Source: Xanthomonas sontii
GTDB taxonomy: Bacteria; Pseudomonadota; Gammaproteobacteria; Xanthomonadales; Xanthomonadaceae
NCBI RefSeq assembly: GCF_040529055.1
Contig: NZ_CP132342.1
Span: 3,284,001-3,348,000 of the forward strand
Direction of reading: 5' to 3'
Length of the DNA: 64,000 nucleotides
In this document: positions 50,234 to 59,039 of the stretch, piece after piece
Layout of the letters: each line of letters begins with the position of its first letter
How positions within the stretch are numbered: position 1 is the first letter of the stretch
The notes under the pieces: model-generated
The model's database searches: none
What the model saw: the letters and a program-made list of their open reading frames with translations, nothing else
What the model was told of the DNA's origin: nothing
Position numbers and translations under genes: made by a program

Positions 50234-51274
50234 ATGCCGACCTCCACGCTGCGTAACGTACGCTTCGCCGGCATGGCGACCTGCGTTCCCAAGCGCGTCG
50301 TCTCCAATCTCACCGATTGCCGGCCGCAGATCCGCTCTGAGCGCGAGCGGCTGGTGCGCAATATCGGCATCGAGACGCGGCGCATGGCCGCCGAATGGCA
50401 GTGCTTCTCCGATCTGGCCTTCGACGCGGCGCAAGTACTGCTGGAGCGCCTGCAGTGGCAGCGTGAGGAGGTCGATGCGTTGATCGTGGTCACCCAGTCG
50501 CCGGACTACCCGATCCCGGCCACGGCGATCATCCTGCAGGACCGCCTGGGCCTGTCGCACGCCACCATCGCCTTCGACGTCAACCTGGGCTGCTCGGCCT
50601 ACCCGTTCGGCATCAACCTGCTCGGCTCGATGATCGCCGCTGGCGGCGTCAAGAAAGGCTTGCTGCTGGTCGGCGACCGCAGTGCCAACCTCGAGGACCC
50701 GATCTTCTCCGACTCCGGTACCGCCACCGCACTGGAATTCAGTGCCGACGCCGCGCCGATGCACTTCGACCTCAATAGCGATGGCAGCGGTTACCGCGCG
50801 ATCATCCTGCCGGTCGGCGGCCACCGCGAACCGGTCGGAGTGCAGCACCTGATCCCGTACCGAGCCGACGAGCACGACCGCTGGCACCGTGGTACCGACC
50901 TGCAACTGGACGGCGTGGCGGTACTGAGCTTCTCCACCCAGCGGGTGCCGCCGGCGGTGCAGAAGCTGCTCGACTACAGCGGCGTGTCCAAGGACGAGGT
51001 CGATTACTTCGTGTTCCACCAGGCCAACCGGATGATCAACGAGACCATCCGCAAGAAGCTCGGCCTGCCGCCGGAAAAGGTGCCCTCCACCTTGCACGAT
51101 TTCGGCAACACCAGCGGCGCCTCGCTGCCGGTGACCATGACCGCGCGGATCAACAGAGAACTGGAAGAAGGCGGCAAGCGCGTGCTGTTGTGCGGCTTCG
51201 GCATCGGCCTCTCCTGGGGAAGCTGCCTGGTCGATATCGACGGCGCGGTGTTTCCGGATCTCATCGAGTCGTGA
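50234..51274 (+). CDS. 3-oxoacyl-ACP synthase III family protein
   Basis: Ketosynthase of 346 residues. The full Cys-His-Asn triad is present: Cys120 in VNLGCSAYPFG, His262 in FHQANRMI, Asn292 in GNTSGAS. It would condense an acyl-CoA or acyl starter with malonyl-ACP, giving a short 3-oxoacyl-ACP on the neighbouring carrier. The following SDR overlaps its stop (GTGA). Confidence 0.93.
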   Translation: MPTSTLRNVRFAGMATCVPKRVVSNLTDCRPQIRSERERLVRNIGIETRRMAAEWQCFSDLAFDAAQVLLERLQWQREEVDALIVVTQSPDYPIPATAIILQDRLGLSHATIAFDVNLGCSAYPFGINLLGSMIAAGGVKKGLLLVGDRSANLEDPIFSDSGTATALEFSADAAPMHFDLNSDGSGYRAIILPVGGHREPVGVQHLIPYRADEHDRWHRGTDLQLDGVAVLSFSTQRVPPAVQKLLDYSGVSKDEVDYFVFHQANRMINETIRKKLGLPPEKVPSTLHDFGNTSGASLPVTMTARINRELEEGGKRVLLCGFGIGLSWGSCLVDIDGAVFPDLIES

Positions 51275-52035
51275 GTCCTGTGACCGATCCATTCTCGCTC
51301 GAAGGCAAGCGCATCCTGGTCACCGGTGCCTCCTCCGGCATCGGCCGCCAGGTCGCCCTCTGCTGCGCGCAGATGGGCGCGCAGGTCCTCATTACGGGAA
51401 GACACCAGGACCGGCTCGCATCCACGCTGGACGATATGCCTGCTGGCGGGCATGCATCGATCCAGGCGGATCTGGACCGGCAAGAGGACATCGATCGACT
51501 GGTGGCCGAGTGCGGCCTCCTGCATGGTGTGGTCAACGCGGCCGGGATTTCTCGCTTGGTACCGGTGCGATTGATCAATCGTTCGCACCTAGAAGACACC
51601 TTTTCAAGCAATACATTCGCACCTACCCTGTTGACGCGGGGGTTACTGGCGAAGAAGCGTATCGCCGCCGGCGGGTCCCTCGTGTTCATCTCATCGGTGG
51701 CTTCACATATCGGCCCCATGGCCAGCAGCGCTTACGCCTCCAGCAAAAGCGCCCTGCTCGGCATGGTGCGATCGCTTGCCCAGGAGGTCGGCAAGCACGG
51801 CATCCGCGCCAACTGCATTGCGCCTGGCTACGTTCGCACGCCATTGCTGGAAGGACTTCAGGGCAGTGGAGGCAACATGGAAGGTCTGTTCAAGCTGACG
51901 CCATTGGACATGGGGGAACCGGAAGACGTCGCGTATGCGGCAGTCTTCTTTCTAGCCGACGCAAGCCGCTGGATCACCCGCAACTACTTCATCGTCGATG
52001 GCGGCCTGACCGTCCCCATGGACATCTACGCATGA
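51271..52035 (+). CDS. SDR-family oxidoreductase (3-oxoacyl-ACP reductase-like), copy A
   Basis: A 254-residue Rossmann reductase. NAD(P) motif GASSGIG at 19-25, catalytic Ser in FISSVAS, Tyr155 and Lys159 in YASSK. Likely reduces the 3-oxoacyl-ACP formed by the KAS III to a 3-hydroxyacyl group. GTG codons at 51271 and 51280 are possible; the first overlaps the upstream stop. Base composition falls below that of the flanking flagellar genes from here on. Confidence 0.88.
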   Translation: MSPVTDPFSLEGKRILVTGASSGIGRQVALCCAQMGAQVLITGRHQDRLASTLDDMPAGGHASIQADLDRQEDIDRLVAECGLLHGVVNAAGISRLVPVRLINRSHLEDTFSSNTFAPTLLTRGLLAKKRIAAGGSLVFISSVASHIGPMASSAYASSKSALLGMVRSLAQEVGKHGIRANCIAPGYVRTPLLEGLQGSGGNMEGLFKLTPLDMGEPEDVAYAAVFFLADASRWITRNYFIVDGGLTVPMDIYA

Positions 52036-52769
52036 AGAATCCGACGCTCGCTGCATTCTCGCTCCATGAAAAGACCATTCTGGTCACCGGCGCGTCCTCC
52101 GGTCTGGGACGGCAGATCGCCATCGCCTGCGCCAGACGCGGCGCGCGCATGGTCCTCACCGGGCGCAACGCGGAACGTCTCGACGAGACATTGGGCCAAC
52201 TTGAGGGTGATGGCCATCTTCGCGTCGTCTCCGACCTGACCCACTCCGACCAGCGCGAAACGCTGGTACGCGAGGCGGGCGAGGCCATCCACGGCGTTGT
52301 GCATTGTGCAGCCGTGCAAAAGCATTGCCCGATCAGGCAACTGACCGAGGCCGCGATGACCGACATCTACACGACCAATTTTCTGGCGCCAGTGATGCTT
52401 ACGCAACGCCTGCTCCAGGCCAATGCCATCGTCCCGCAAGGCTCGATCGTGTTCATGCTGTCCACCGCGGCGCATCTTGGGACACGTGGCGTCGGCCCCT
52501 ACTCGGCCATGAAGGCCGGCCTGGTCGGCATCATCAAATGCCTGGCGCTGGAGCAGGCCAAGCGCAGAATTCGCGTCAACGGGATTTCTCCATCCGCAGT
52601 CGCCACGCCCATGTGGAGCACGGAACAACTCGAAGCGCAGAAATCCAGGCATCCGTTAGGACTGGGCGAGCCCCAGGACGTGGCCAATGCAGCGGTGTAT
52701 CTGCTAGCGGACGCGAGCCGTTGGGTGACTGGAACGAGCCTGGTCATGGATGGCGGGTCCATCCTGTGA
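52032..52769 (+). CDS. SDR-family oxidoreductase, copy B
   Basis: A 245-residue SDR with GASSGLG at 20-26, Ser144 in MLSTAAH, and Tyr157/Lys161 in YSAMK. It is a paralogue of copy A. Having two reductases suggests that one acts on the acyl chain and the other on a keto-sugar, but which is which cannot be read from sequence. Its ATG overlaps the stop of copy A (ATGA). Confidence 0.88.
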   Translation: MKNPTLAAFSLHEKTILVTGASSGLGRQIAIACARRGARMVLTGRNAERLDETLGQLEGDGHLRVVSDLTHSDQRETLVREAGEAIHGVVHCAAVQKHCPIRQLTEAAMTDIYTTNFLAPVMLTQRLLQANAIVPQGSIVFMLSTAAHLGTRGVGPYSAMKAGLVGIIKCLALEQAKRRIRVNGISPSAVATPMWSTEQLEAQKSRHPLGLGEPQDVANAAVYLLADASRWVTGTSLVMDGGSIL

Positions 52770-53410
52770 CCCACCCGGTACTCATCATCGGCGCAGGTGG
52801 CTGGGGACGCGAAGTGCTGGCGCAGATGCTTGGCGACCCGGACTGCGGAACGAAATGGCAGCCGCAGGGCTTCCTGGATACCCGCCCACATGTTCTCGAT
52901 GGCACCGATTGCAAATTGCCCATCGTAGGCGAGCCCGCCGCGCACCATCCACTCCCGGAACAACGCTTCGTCTGCGCGATTGGAGATCCACACGCCCGCG
53001 AGCGGTATGCAACACCGCTACTGGAAAAAAACGCAGAGTTCATTCCGATCATTACCGGGGCCTTCCTTAGTCCGCAGGTCCATATCGGCGTGGGTTGCAT
53101 TCTCTGCCATCGTGTTCAGCTCAGCCCCAACGTACGGCTGGGCGATTTCGCCAACATCCACGCCAACACCATGCTCGGGCACGACGTGCAGGTGGGGCGT
53201 TATGCCCAGATCGGAGCGATGACGTTCGTCGGTGGAGGCGCATCCATTGGCGACTACGCCACGGTGCATCCGCATGCCACCATTCTGCCTGGCATCCGAA
53301 TCGGCGATGGCGCCATCATCGGCGCAGGATCGGTTGTAGTGAAGGACGTCCCCGACGGTGCAAGCGTGTTCGGCAATCCTGCGAAGCTGATCTTTAGCAA
53401 AGATTCTTGA
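52766..53410 (+). CDS. Sugar O/N-acyltransferase, NeuD/PglD-like left-handed beta-helix
   Basis: A 214-residue protein with an N-terminal nucleotide-sugar-binding Rossmann-like part (VLIIGAGGWGREVLAQML) and C-terminal hexapeptide repeats (FANIHANTMLGHDVQVGRYA, IGDYATVHPHATILPGIRIG). This layout is that of PglD-type N-acetyltransferases acting on UDP-4-amino sugars. It is a candidate to move the 3-hydroxyacyl group from the ACP onto the sugar amine. Start GTG at 52766 overlaps the preceding stop. Confidence 0.88.
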   Translation: MTHPVLIIGAGGWGREVLAQMLGDPDCGTKWQPQGFLDTRPHVLDGTDCKLPIVGEPAAHHPLPEQRFVCAIGDPHARERYATPLLEKNAEFIPIITGAFLSPQVHIGVGCILCHRVQLSPNVRLGDFANIHANTMLGHDVQVGRYAQIGAMTFVGGGASIGDYATVHPHATILPGIRIGDGAIIGAGSVVVKDVPDGASVFGNPAKLIFSKDS

Positions 53411-53424
53411 GAGACCCTGCCCCG

Positions 53425-54570
53425 ATGCTTTCACGAATGCAGCCACGCTACTACCTGTCCCAGGACATCTTCGCGCTCGAGCAACGCAAGATCTTTCGCA
53501 AGCTGTGGATCTTCGCTGGCCTGAAAACGCTGCTTCCCGAGAACAACTGCTTCATCACCCGCAAGATCGGCGGAGTGCCGGTCGTCATCCAGAATTTCCA
53601 GGGGAGGCTGCGTGCGTTCGAGAACGTCTGTCTACACCGAAGCGCGATGCTGCAGACCGCGGCAGTGGGAAGGCGGCCGTTGGTATGCCCTTACCATGCC
53701 TGGAAGTACGATGCGGATGGCTGTGTCGCCAACATTCCCGATTGCGAGGCAGTGTACGGCTTCAGCGACGCGGAAAAACGCGGTATGAAGCTACGCGAGT
53801 TCGCGCTGCGCGAGGTGGGAAACCTGTTGTTCGTCAACGTCGACGACTCCCCCCTGCCTTTCGAATCGCAGTTTTCTCCAGACTTCTTGATGTCGCTTGA
53901 GAGCAGCTCCAATGCCTACGATACCGAAGTGATGGTGACCACGTGGCATGGCCGCTTCAACTGGAAACTGGCGTACGAAAACTTGCGCGACGCCAATCAC
54001 CCTCGCTTCGTTCACCCCAAAAGCCTTGCCAAGACCGTCGACTTCGTCGCACACGTCGACCGCGCGCTGCTGGAAGAAACCAAGTTGCCGCTGGCCGACA
54101 CATCCGTCGCCGGACTGCGAAAGGAAATGTCGCGATTCAGCACCGGCGGCGCCGACGCCGCCATTCATGGCATGAAGCACTTCGGGTGGCACGAGAAAGT
54201 GGACCGCTGGGGCGATCAGGATGTCTACTACAACTGGCTGACGTTCCCGAACATGCACATCGCCAGCGCCAACGGCGGGCACTCGTTCACGCTGGAAAAT
54301 CACATTCCGATCTCCGCAAACCAGACGGATGTCGAAATCTACTGGTTCACGGCACGAAAAAGACAAGCCTATGCCGGATCGCACCAGGTGCTACTCGCAC
54401 AGATGCACGGCAGCAAGCTAGTCGTCGGCGAAGACATCGAGATCATGGAACAAGTTCAGGCGGCGCTGCACACGGATGCGCCAGTGCCTCAGCAAGGCGA
54501 CTATGAGGCGTTCAATCGGCTGATCGAGCGCTGGTACACCACCATGATGGAGAAGAACGATGGAATCTAA
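53425..54570 (+). CDS. Rieske non-heme iron oxygenase (alpha-subunit type)
   Basis: A 381-residue oxygenase. Rieske cluster ligands Cys69, His71, Cys88, His91 lie in CLHR and CPYH; the mononuclear iron site has Asp189, His192 and His197 in ENLRDANHPRFVH. It presumably hydroxylates or dealkylates a small substrate with electrons from a separate reductase, none of which is encoded nearby. Its place between two acyltransferase-like genes implies that it decorates the amino sugar or the acyl chain. An alternative TTG start at 53407 would overlap the upstream stop. Confidence 0.93.
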   Translation: MLSRMQPRYYLSQDIFALEQRKIFRKLWIFAGLKTLLPENNCFITRKIGGVPVVIQNFQGRLRAFENVCLHRSAMLQTAAVGRRPLVCPYHAWKYDADGCVANIPDCEAVYGFSDAEKRGMKLREFALREVGNLLFVNVDDSPLPFESQFSPDFLMSLESSSNAYDTEVMVTTWHGRFNWKLAYENLRDANHPRFVHPKSLAKTVDFVAHVDRALLEETKLPLADTSVAGLRKEMSRFSTGGADAAIHGMKHFGWHEKVDRWGDQDVYYNWLTFPNMHIASANGGHSFTLENHIPISANQTDVEIYWFTARKRQAYAGSHQVLLAQMHGSKLVVGEDIEIMEQVQAALHTDAPVPQQGDYEAFNRLIERWYTTMMEKNDGI

Positions 54571-55183
54571 GTGGATCGTGGGTGGTGGCCCCTTTCTCGA
54601 TCTGGTTTTCCGCATGTGGCAGCAGGCCCGGCCCGATCAGCCATTGCAACGGCTGGAGGTTCCACAGGGCCCCGACTACCGTTTCGACTTTTCCGCTCTC
54701 GACGTTATTGCCGCGGACAACGGTGGGGTTTTCGTGGCATTCGATCAACGCTTCGGAAACTTCAAACGCATGGAACTGATGCAGGCGGTGATGGAACGTG
54801 GGTGGCGCATGGATCCATTCGTGCATCCGACCGCGGTCGTCGACAAAGGCACCAGCATCGGACCGAACAGCTTCATCGGTCCCGCCACCGTGGTCGATCC
54901 TGACTGCAAGATCGACTACAACACCGTGATCCTGTCCGGTGCGCACGTCGGCTACGGCAGCCGCATCAAATCTTCGTGCTGGCTCGACCACGGTGTCCAT
55001 CTGGCGGATAACGTCGAACTCGGCAGCCATTGCACGCTGCACTGTGGCGTCATCCTGCAGCATGGAATCAAGGTGGGCAGAGGCTGCGAACTCGGGTGGC
55101 CGCAAGTGTACCGTCACGACATCCCCCCAAGAACCGTGTTCGACAGCCGCTACGATGAACCCATCCACGTCTACGGCAAGTAA
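54560..55183 (+). CDS. Second left-handed beta-helix acyltransferase-like protein
   Basis: A 207-residue relative of the NeuD/PglD group. The N-terminal half contains FDFSALDVIAADNGGVFVAF; the C-terminal half has hexapeptide repeats (HPTAVVDKGTSIGPNSFIGP, then VILSGAHVGYGSRI). It lacks the GxGGxG motif of the first copy, so the nucleotide part differs. It overlaps the Rieske gene by eleven bases, which argues for coupled expression. Confidence 0.82.
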   Translation: MESKWIVGGGPFLDLVFRMWQQARPDQPLQRLEVPQGPDYRFDFSALDVIAADNGGVFVAFDQRFGNFKRMELMQAVMERGWRMDPFVHPTAVVDKGTSIGPNSFIGPATVVDPDCKIDYNTVILSGAHVGYGSRIKSSCWLDHGVHLADNVELGSHCTLHCGVILQHGIKVGRGCELGWPQVYRHDIPPRTVFDSRYDEPIHVYGK

Positions 55184-55453
55184 ACCGCTACGCTAGCATC
55201 CGCGAATCCCGATACTGAGCGATTTGCTGTGCCGCGCAATCGAAGCGGCTGCGTTGTTTCGTGGACTACCGCTAGAGCATGCGTCATGCCGTGACTTAGG
55301 GCTGGGATGTATGCACGGCGCCCACCTAGCGCGCTTCGCTACGATCGAAGATGGGTGCTTCGCGCCGTAATCTGTGGCCCCTAGTGATGCGACACCCGTT
55401 GCTCTGTCTTCCCAACATGTGCGCCTGTGAGCGCACCCTTTTTGAGTGAGCCC

Positions 55454-56587
55454 ATGAACGACTCTGTGGCCGCGCTTCAGCGCGAAGCGGACCTGATCGA
55501 CGACTGCAAGCGCGCCGGCGGCGCAATTTTCCTGGCTCCCAGCTCCAGCCTCGGCAGCCTCTTCGCGGCCCGTGCGGCCGCCCTGATCGCCGAGCGCGCG
55601 CCCGGCACTCGCATCGTGGCTCTCGACGATCTGCTACACGAACGCCGCATCGCCAATGCGGGTTTCGACGACGTGCGGCCGACCAGCGCGTTCCTACGCG
55701 ATCCGGATTTGGCCGGGTTACCCTCGATCAACTGTGCGTACATGCCAGCCTCTTGGCTGCACTTCGATCAACTACAGCGGCTGAGCCATGGCCGCGGCAT
55801 CGATCTGCCGCAGCTGATGTACGCACTGGACATGCCGCTGGTGTATCAGACCGGGCGGGTGACACGGGAGCAGACCCTGGCGCATGCCGCACAGTTCGAG
55901 GCCCTGCGCACGCGCTTCGCCGACGGGCTGAGCGTTCGTACGCTGGATGCGGTGCTGCGGATGCGCATGGACGGGGACCGACGGCCACTGTTGGACGTGC
56001 TCTGCCCCGTGGAGCAGGAGTACTACTCGGTGTATTCGGCTGTGGAGCATCCGCTGCGAATCGGCGCAGACGAACACTACGTGGACATCGGCGCATATCG
56101 CGGCGACACGGTGAAGAAGTTTCGGGCTGCGGCGCGACACGACTATGCAGCCATCCACGCGTTTGAGCCGGATCCGGCCAACTTCGCCGCACTGCAGCAT
56201 GGATTGGGAGAAGACGGCGGTCGCACCACCCTGTACAACGCGGCGGTCGCCGATGTCGCCGGGACCATGGCGTTCGATGCCCAGGGCACCATGGGCAGCC
56301 GGTTAGACGGACGCGGCGACGCGCGCGTGGATTGCGTGCGTTTGGACGACCTGGTCGAACACGTCAGCGTCCTGAAGATGGATGTGGAAGGCGCAGAGGC
56401 CAAGGTATTGCGCGGCGCCACCGAGCTGATCCGGCGCTGCCGTCCGCGTATGGCCATTACCGGCTATCACCACGCGCTTGACCTATTGGACATCGTTGCC
56501 GAATTGAATCGGATCCTGCCGGACGCCAGACTGCGCCTGCGCCAGTACTCGCTATATTTCTACGACACAGTGCTTTACGTGGAATGA
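55454..56587 (+). CDS. FkbM-family methyltransferase with extended N-terminal domain
   Basis: A 377-residue protein. The C-terminal 190 residues form an FkbM SAM-dependent methyltransferase (HYVDIGAYRGDTVKKF, HAFEPDPANF, LKMDVEGAEAKVLRG). The N-terminal 180 residues, including IFLAPSSSLGSLFAARAAAL, form a separate domain that I do not recognise. It would O-methylate the sugar. ATG 55454 is preferred over GTG 55427. It lies 270 bp after the previous gene in a gap with no sigma-54 site, so its promoter is unknown. Confidence 0.85.
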   Translation: MNDSVAALQREADLIDDCKRAGGAIFLAPSSSLGSLFAARAAALIAERAPGTRIVALDDLLHERRIANAGFDDVRPTSAFLRDPDLAGLPSINCAYMPASWLHFDQLQRLSHGRGIDLPQLMYALDMPLVYQTGRVTREQTLAHAAQFEALRTRFADGLSVRTLDAVLRMRMDGDRRPLLDVLCPVEQEYYSVYSAVEHPLRIGADEHYVDIGAYRGDTVKKFRAAARHDYAAIHAFEPDPANFAALQHGLGEDGGRTTLYNAAVADVAGTMAFDAQGTMGSRLDGRGDARVDCVRLDDLVEHVSVLKMDVEGAEAKVLRGATELIRRCRPRMAITGYHHALDLLDIVAELNRILPDARLRLRQYSLYFYDTVLYVE

Positions 56588-56631
56588 CACAGATAGGAAA
56601 TGGCGCGACTCCCGCCGCATCGAGAGGACGC

Positions 56632-56657
56632 GGCGGCATCTCTTTAGAGATGCCGCC
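56632..56657. terminator. Hairpin after the FkbM methyltransferase
   Basis: Perfect 12-bp stem GGCGGCATCTCT / AGAGATGCCGCC with a two-base loop, 44 bp past the stop. No T run follows. Confidence 0.55.
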
Positions 56658-56724
56658 ACGCCTTCAATTCCGACGAAAATTTCAATCAAAAATCAGGACT
56701 AAATAAAAATTGTTCAACCTACCG

Positions 56725-56898
56725 TCAGTTGACATACCAGCGCATCGCATAGACATACTTCGACTTCGCAACGACATCGCCGATCCCAAGCCTCATATCA
56801 GCCTCAGCATATTCCCCTGAGGCATCGATAAGAAAACAGGCAGAAAAAGGCGGATTACTGGGTTCGCCAAAAATGGCCTCACAGGACCTAAATATCAA
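56725..56898 (-). CDS. Small 57-residue ORF, candidate third gene of the phage-like cassette
   Basis: An open frame starting at a TTG that overlaps the stop of the beta-helix gene (TTGA) and encodes 57 residues: MIFRSCEAIFGEPSNPPFSA at the N-terminus, a middle CFLIDASGEYAEADMRLG, ending YVYAMRWYVN. Composition is protein-like and a GGTGG lies ten bases upstream. No function is recognised. It could be a real small tail-associated protein or the shifted end of a longer gene. Confidence 0.4.
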   Translation of the reverse strand: MIFRSCEAIFGEPSNPPFSACFLIDASGEYAEADMRLGIGDVVAKSKYVYAMRWYVN

Positions 56899-57812
56899 TA
56901 GTAACTACCACCTGTATTTACAATTCCAGCCGAATTTCCCGGAAACACATTTTGCCCCTTTCCATTCACCCAAACACCGCCGTTTACATAGACTTTATAC
57001 CGCGTTCCTGTCGCTGCTCCAGAAAATGTAAATGTGTTGTCACCGCCATTTATGCCACCAACCCGGCCAATGTCAGCGAAGGCGATAGTAAAATTCGGCG
57101 TACCTGTCAGGTTAACAGTGATACTGCCAAGGATCAGTTGACCGCCATCGTACACCCCATAATGGGTGGTACCACCGCCAGTAATACTATAATTACCTGA
57201 CACGTAGCAGACACCATTGGTCGCTACTGTGATTTGGGAACCGGTGACCGCTGCAAACACGTGACCACCCAAAAAACTACAAGACGCTCTGTTCCCAATC
57301 ACTATGCCGTTTACTGTTGCGCCGCCGCCAAACGTAAAACCAGACACGAGTACCCTGCTGGCGTCAGTCACCGTAAGGATCCATCCCGCAGTATTACGCC
57401 AAATCGCAGACGTACTGCCTACAAACCGAACGATGCCACCGGCCACATTGCCGACCACAACGTTTTCTACATAGGTCCCGTCTGCGACATTGATGAATAC
57501 TGTATAGCCGCATAGCGAATAACGAGTCCGCGCGACATCTACAGCATGCTGAATGGTCTGGAATGCCGTCGCAGCGCTCAATCCGTCATTGGAGTCACTG
57601 CCGGCATTGGAGACATACAAAGACAAATCCTGAGTCAATGCGACGGCATAAGTAACGTAGCCATTCGCGCTAGTCCCCATCGCGAACCGCCCTTCATCAC
57701 TGATGAAATATGGCTCACGGGCCGCAAGTTCACCGGCCGTCGCTGCAGCGTCAAAATCCGCACGCGTACCAGCTTTCACGTAGATATTGGCACCCGAGAT
57801 TGCATTCGACAT
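56895..57812 (-). CDS. Phage tail-fibre/beta-helix-like protein
   Basis: A 305-residue protein. The first 60 residues (ISGANIYVKAGTRADFDAAA and YFISDEGRFAMGTSANGYVT) resemble N-terminal attachment segments of phage tail proteins; the rest is a Gly/Val/Thr-rich right-handed parallel beta-helix (SNAGSDSNDGLSAATAFQTI, the pectate-lyase-like start). An SD AAGGAA lies eight bases before ATG. GC is far lower than in the flagellar genes, a sign of transfer. It follows the 120-residue gene by 186 bp. Confidence 0.8.
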   Translation of the reverse strand: MSNAISGANIYVKAGTRADFDAAATAGELAAREPYFISDEGRFAMGTSANGYVTYAVALTQDLSLYVSNAGSDSNDGLSAATAFQTIQHAVDVARTRYSLCGYTVFINVADGTYVENVVVGNVAGGIVRFVGSTSAIWRNTAGWILTVTDASRVLVSGFTFGGGATVNGIVIGNRASCSFLGGHVFAAVTGSQITVATNGVCYVSGNYSITGGGTTHYGVYDGGQLILGSITVNLTGTPNFTIAFADIGRVGGINGGDNTFTFSGAATGTRYKVYVNGGVWVNGKGQNVFPGNSAGIVNTGGSYY

Positions 57813-57998
57813 AAATAAATTCCTTGATATTTAGTTAAGAAGTTTTTCGGACAAAAACGCAGCAGTCACAATGATGATTTTCGAATTCCTGGCTTTGGTT
57901 ACCGTTTGTCGCAGCAACCCCAATTCACGATTTTCAAACAATCAACAGATTCGCTCTTCATTGTGAAAAACAGGGGAATTAATACATTTACCCCCTTA

Positions 57999-58361
57999 CT
58001 AACTAAGCAGATCCCACGTCGCGAAGAACGCACCATCAGCAGCCGCGCCATCGAGGAAACTTCCGCTACTAACCCACAAGCCAAGGCCGGACGGGATGAA
58101 CAAAGGATATTGAAGGAGGACCTGAGAACGCTCACCGGCACGAGCGGATCCATTTCCCGCAAAAATAATTGGCGTATCGATATCTCCCGGACCAGGAGGT
58201 GGCGTCGCCGAGGCATAGAGGTTCACCCATCCATGCCCTGGCTGAATACCTGCGGTCCGCAGATAGATTCCGTTCTTATTTTGCGACGGCTGCACAATTT
58301 GCACCACATTTCCATTCGGAAATACACAGCGCGAAAATGCACCAATCTTGACAGCTTCCAT
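57999..58361 (-). CDS. Small phage-like protein of unknown function
   Basis: A 120-residue protein preceded by a near-perfect SD (AAGGAGG, six bases before the ATG). It has NGIYLRTAGIQPGHGWVNLY, a Pro-rich turn, and ends AFFATWDLLS, the type of sequence seen next to tail-fibre genes. No known family is identified by eye. It leads the reverse-strand cassette. Confidence 0.65.
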   Translation of the reverse strand: MEAVKIGAFSRCVFPNGNVVQIVQPSQNKNGIYLRTAGIQPGHGWVNLYASATPPPGPGDIDTPIIFAGNGSARAGERSQVLLQYPLFIPSGLGLWVSSGSFLDGAAADGAFFATWDLLS

Positions 58362-59039
58362 AGCACCCTCCTTGAATGTGATTTATGCCTTTAAAATTTA
58401 CTTCCGAATGAGCTAATTCATTTGATCACCCCCCCTTTTATTGAATCACTTTACCCGACCAAATTTACATATACATTGACGCTATAACTCCAGTAAATTC
58501 ACTACAGGCAGGATGGAAGGCATAGCAGTCGCCAACTATCAACTCATTTCATGAAGGTTGTTTTTCAACCCAAAGAATCATTACGCTCACGCTCGCAGCT
58601 GGGATAAGCCCGCCCATGTGATGCCTTTTTGTGATCCTTTTAACTCCCACCGCATGCCGTGTAGACACTGTAGGGAGTTGCAGGATCAAATCCTGCGACT
58701 GCATCGAATCGTGAGTGTTCAATTGCGGTCTGAGCGACCTCAATGTCGCAGCTCGCTGTTGCTGACATGTCATCCCGGCTTATGAGATGACGCAAAGCCA
58801 CTTATGCCGACGATTCCTTATATGTAGACGCCTGGTCATCGCTCGATTGGCGGGGCTCAACGGTCTTCTCTTTGAAGCACTGCTTCACGTTCTTCAACTC
58901 AGGCCCCGCCAGCTCGCTTTCCTTCGTTTCACCGGGCCGACATCCATCGGCACGCTTATTGCATGATCGGGAAACTGCCCCACTTGATCGCGACCTCGCT
59001 CGCGACCGAACCTGCCCCTCCCGACACGGTCCATCGTTC
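58362..59039. other. AT-rich to mixed intergenic region upstream of the glycosyltransferase
   Basis: The AT-rich part (58362-58560) probably holds the promoter of the reverse cassette. A 75-codon frame at 58558-58785 (TTG start) has no homologue that I recognise; it contains CRHCRELQDQILRLHRI. A short hairpin GCAGG-ATCAAAT-CCTGC (58680-58696) resembles a tRNA T-arm. The right end carries the sigma-54 promoter of the glycosyltransferase. Confidence 0.5.
58947..58963 (+). promoter_or_regulatory. Sigma-54 promoter of the glycosyltransferase gene
   Basis: TCGGCACGCTTATTGCA: GG 58949-58950, GC 58961-58962, ten bases apart. The predicted start near 58974 lies downstream of the open frame's first codon, which fixes the gene start at 59040. 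Confidence 0.85.

Noticed and set aside
58680..58696. tRNA T-arm-like hairpin GCAGG-ATCAAAT-CCTGC
   Set aside because: The loop starts A rather than T, and no matching acceptor, D or anticodon arm could be found around it; not a tRNA and not proven as an attachment-site remnant.
58558..58785. 75-codon frame with CRHCRELQDQILRLHRI
   Set aside because: TTG start, no ribosome-binding site, and no family recognised; retained only as a note in the intergenic entry.
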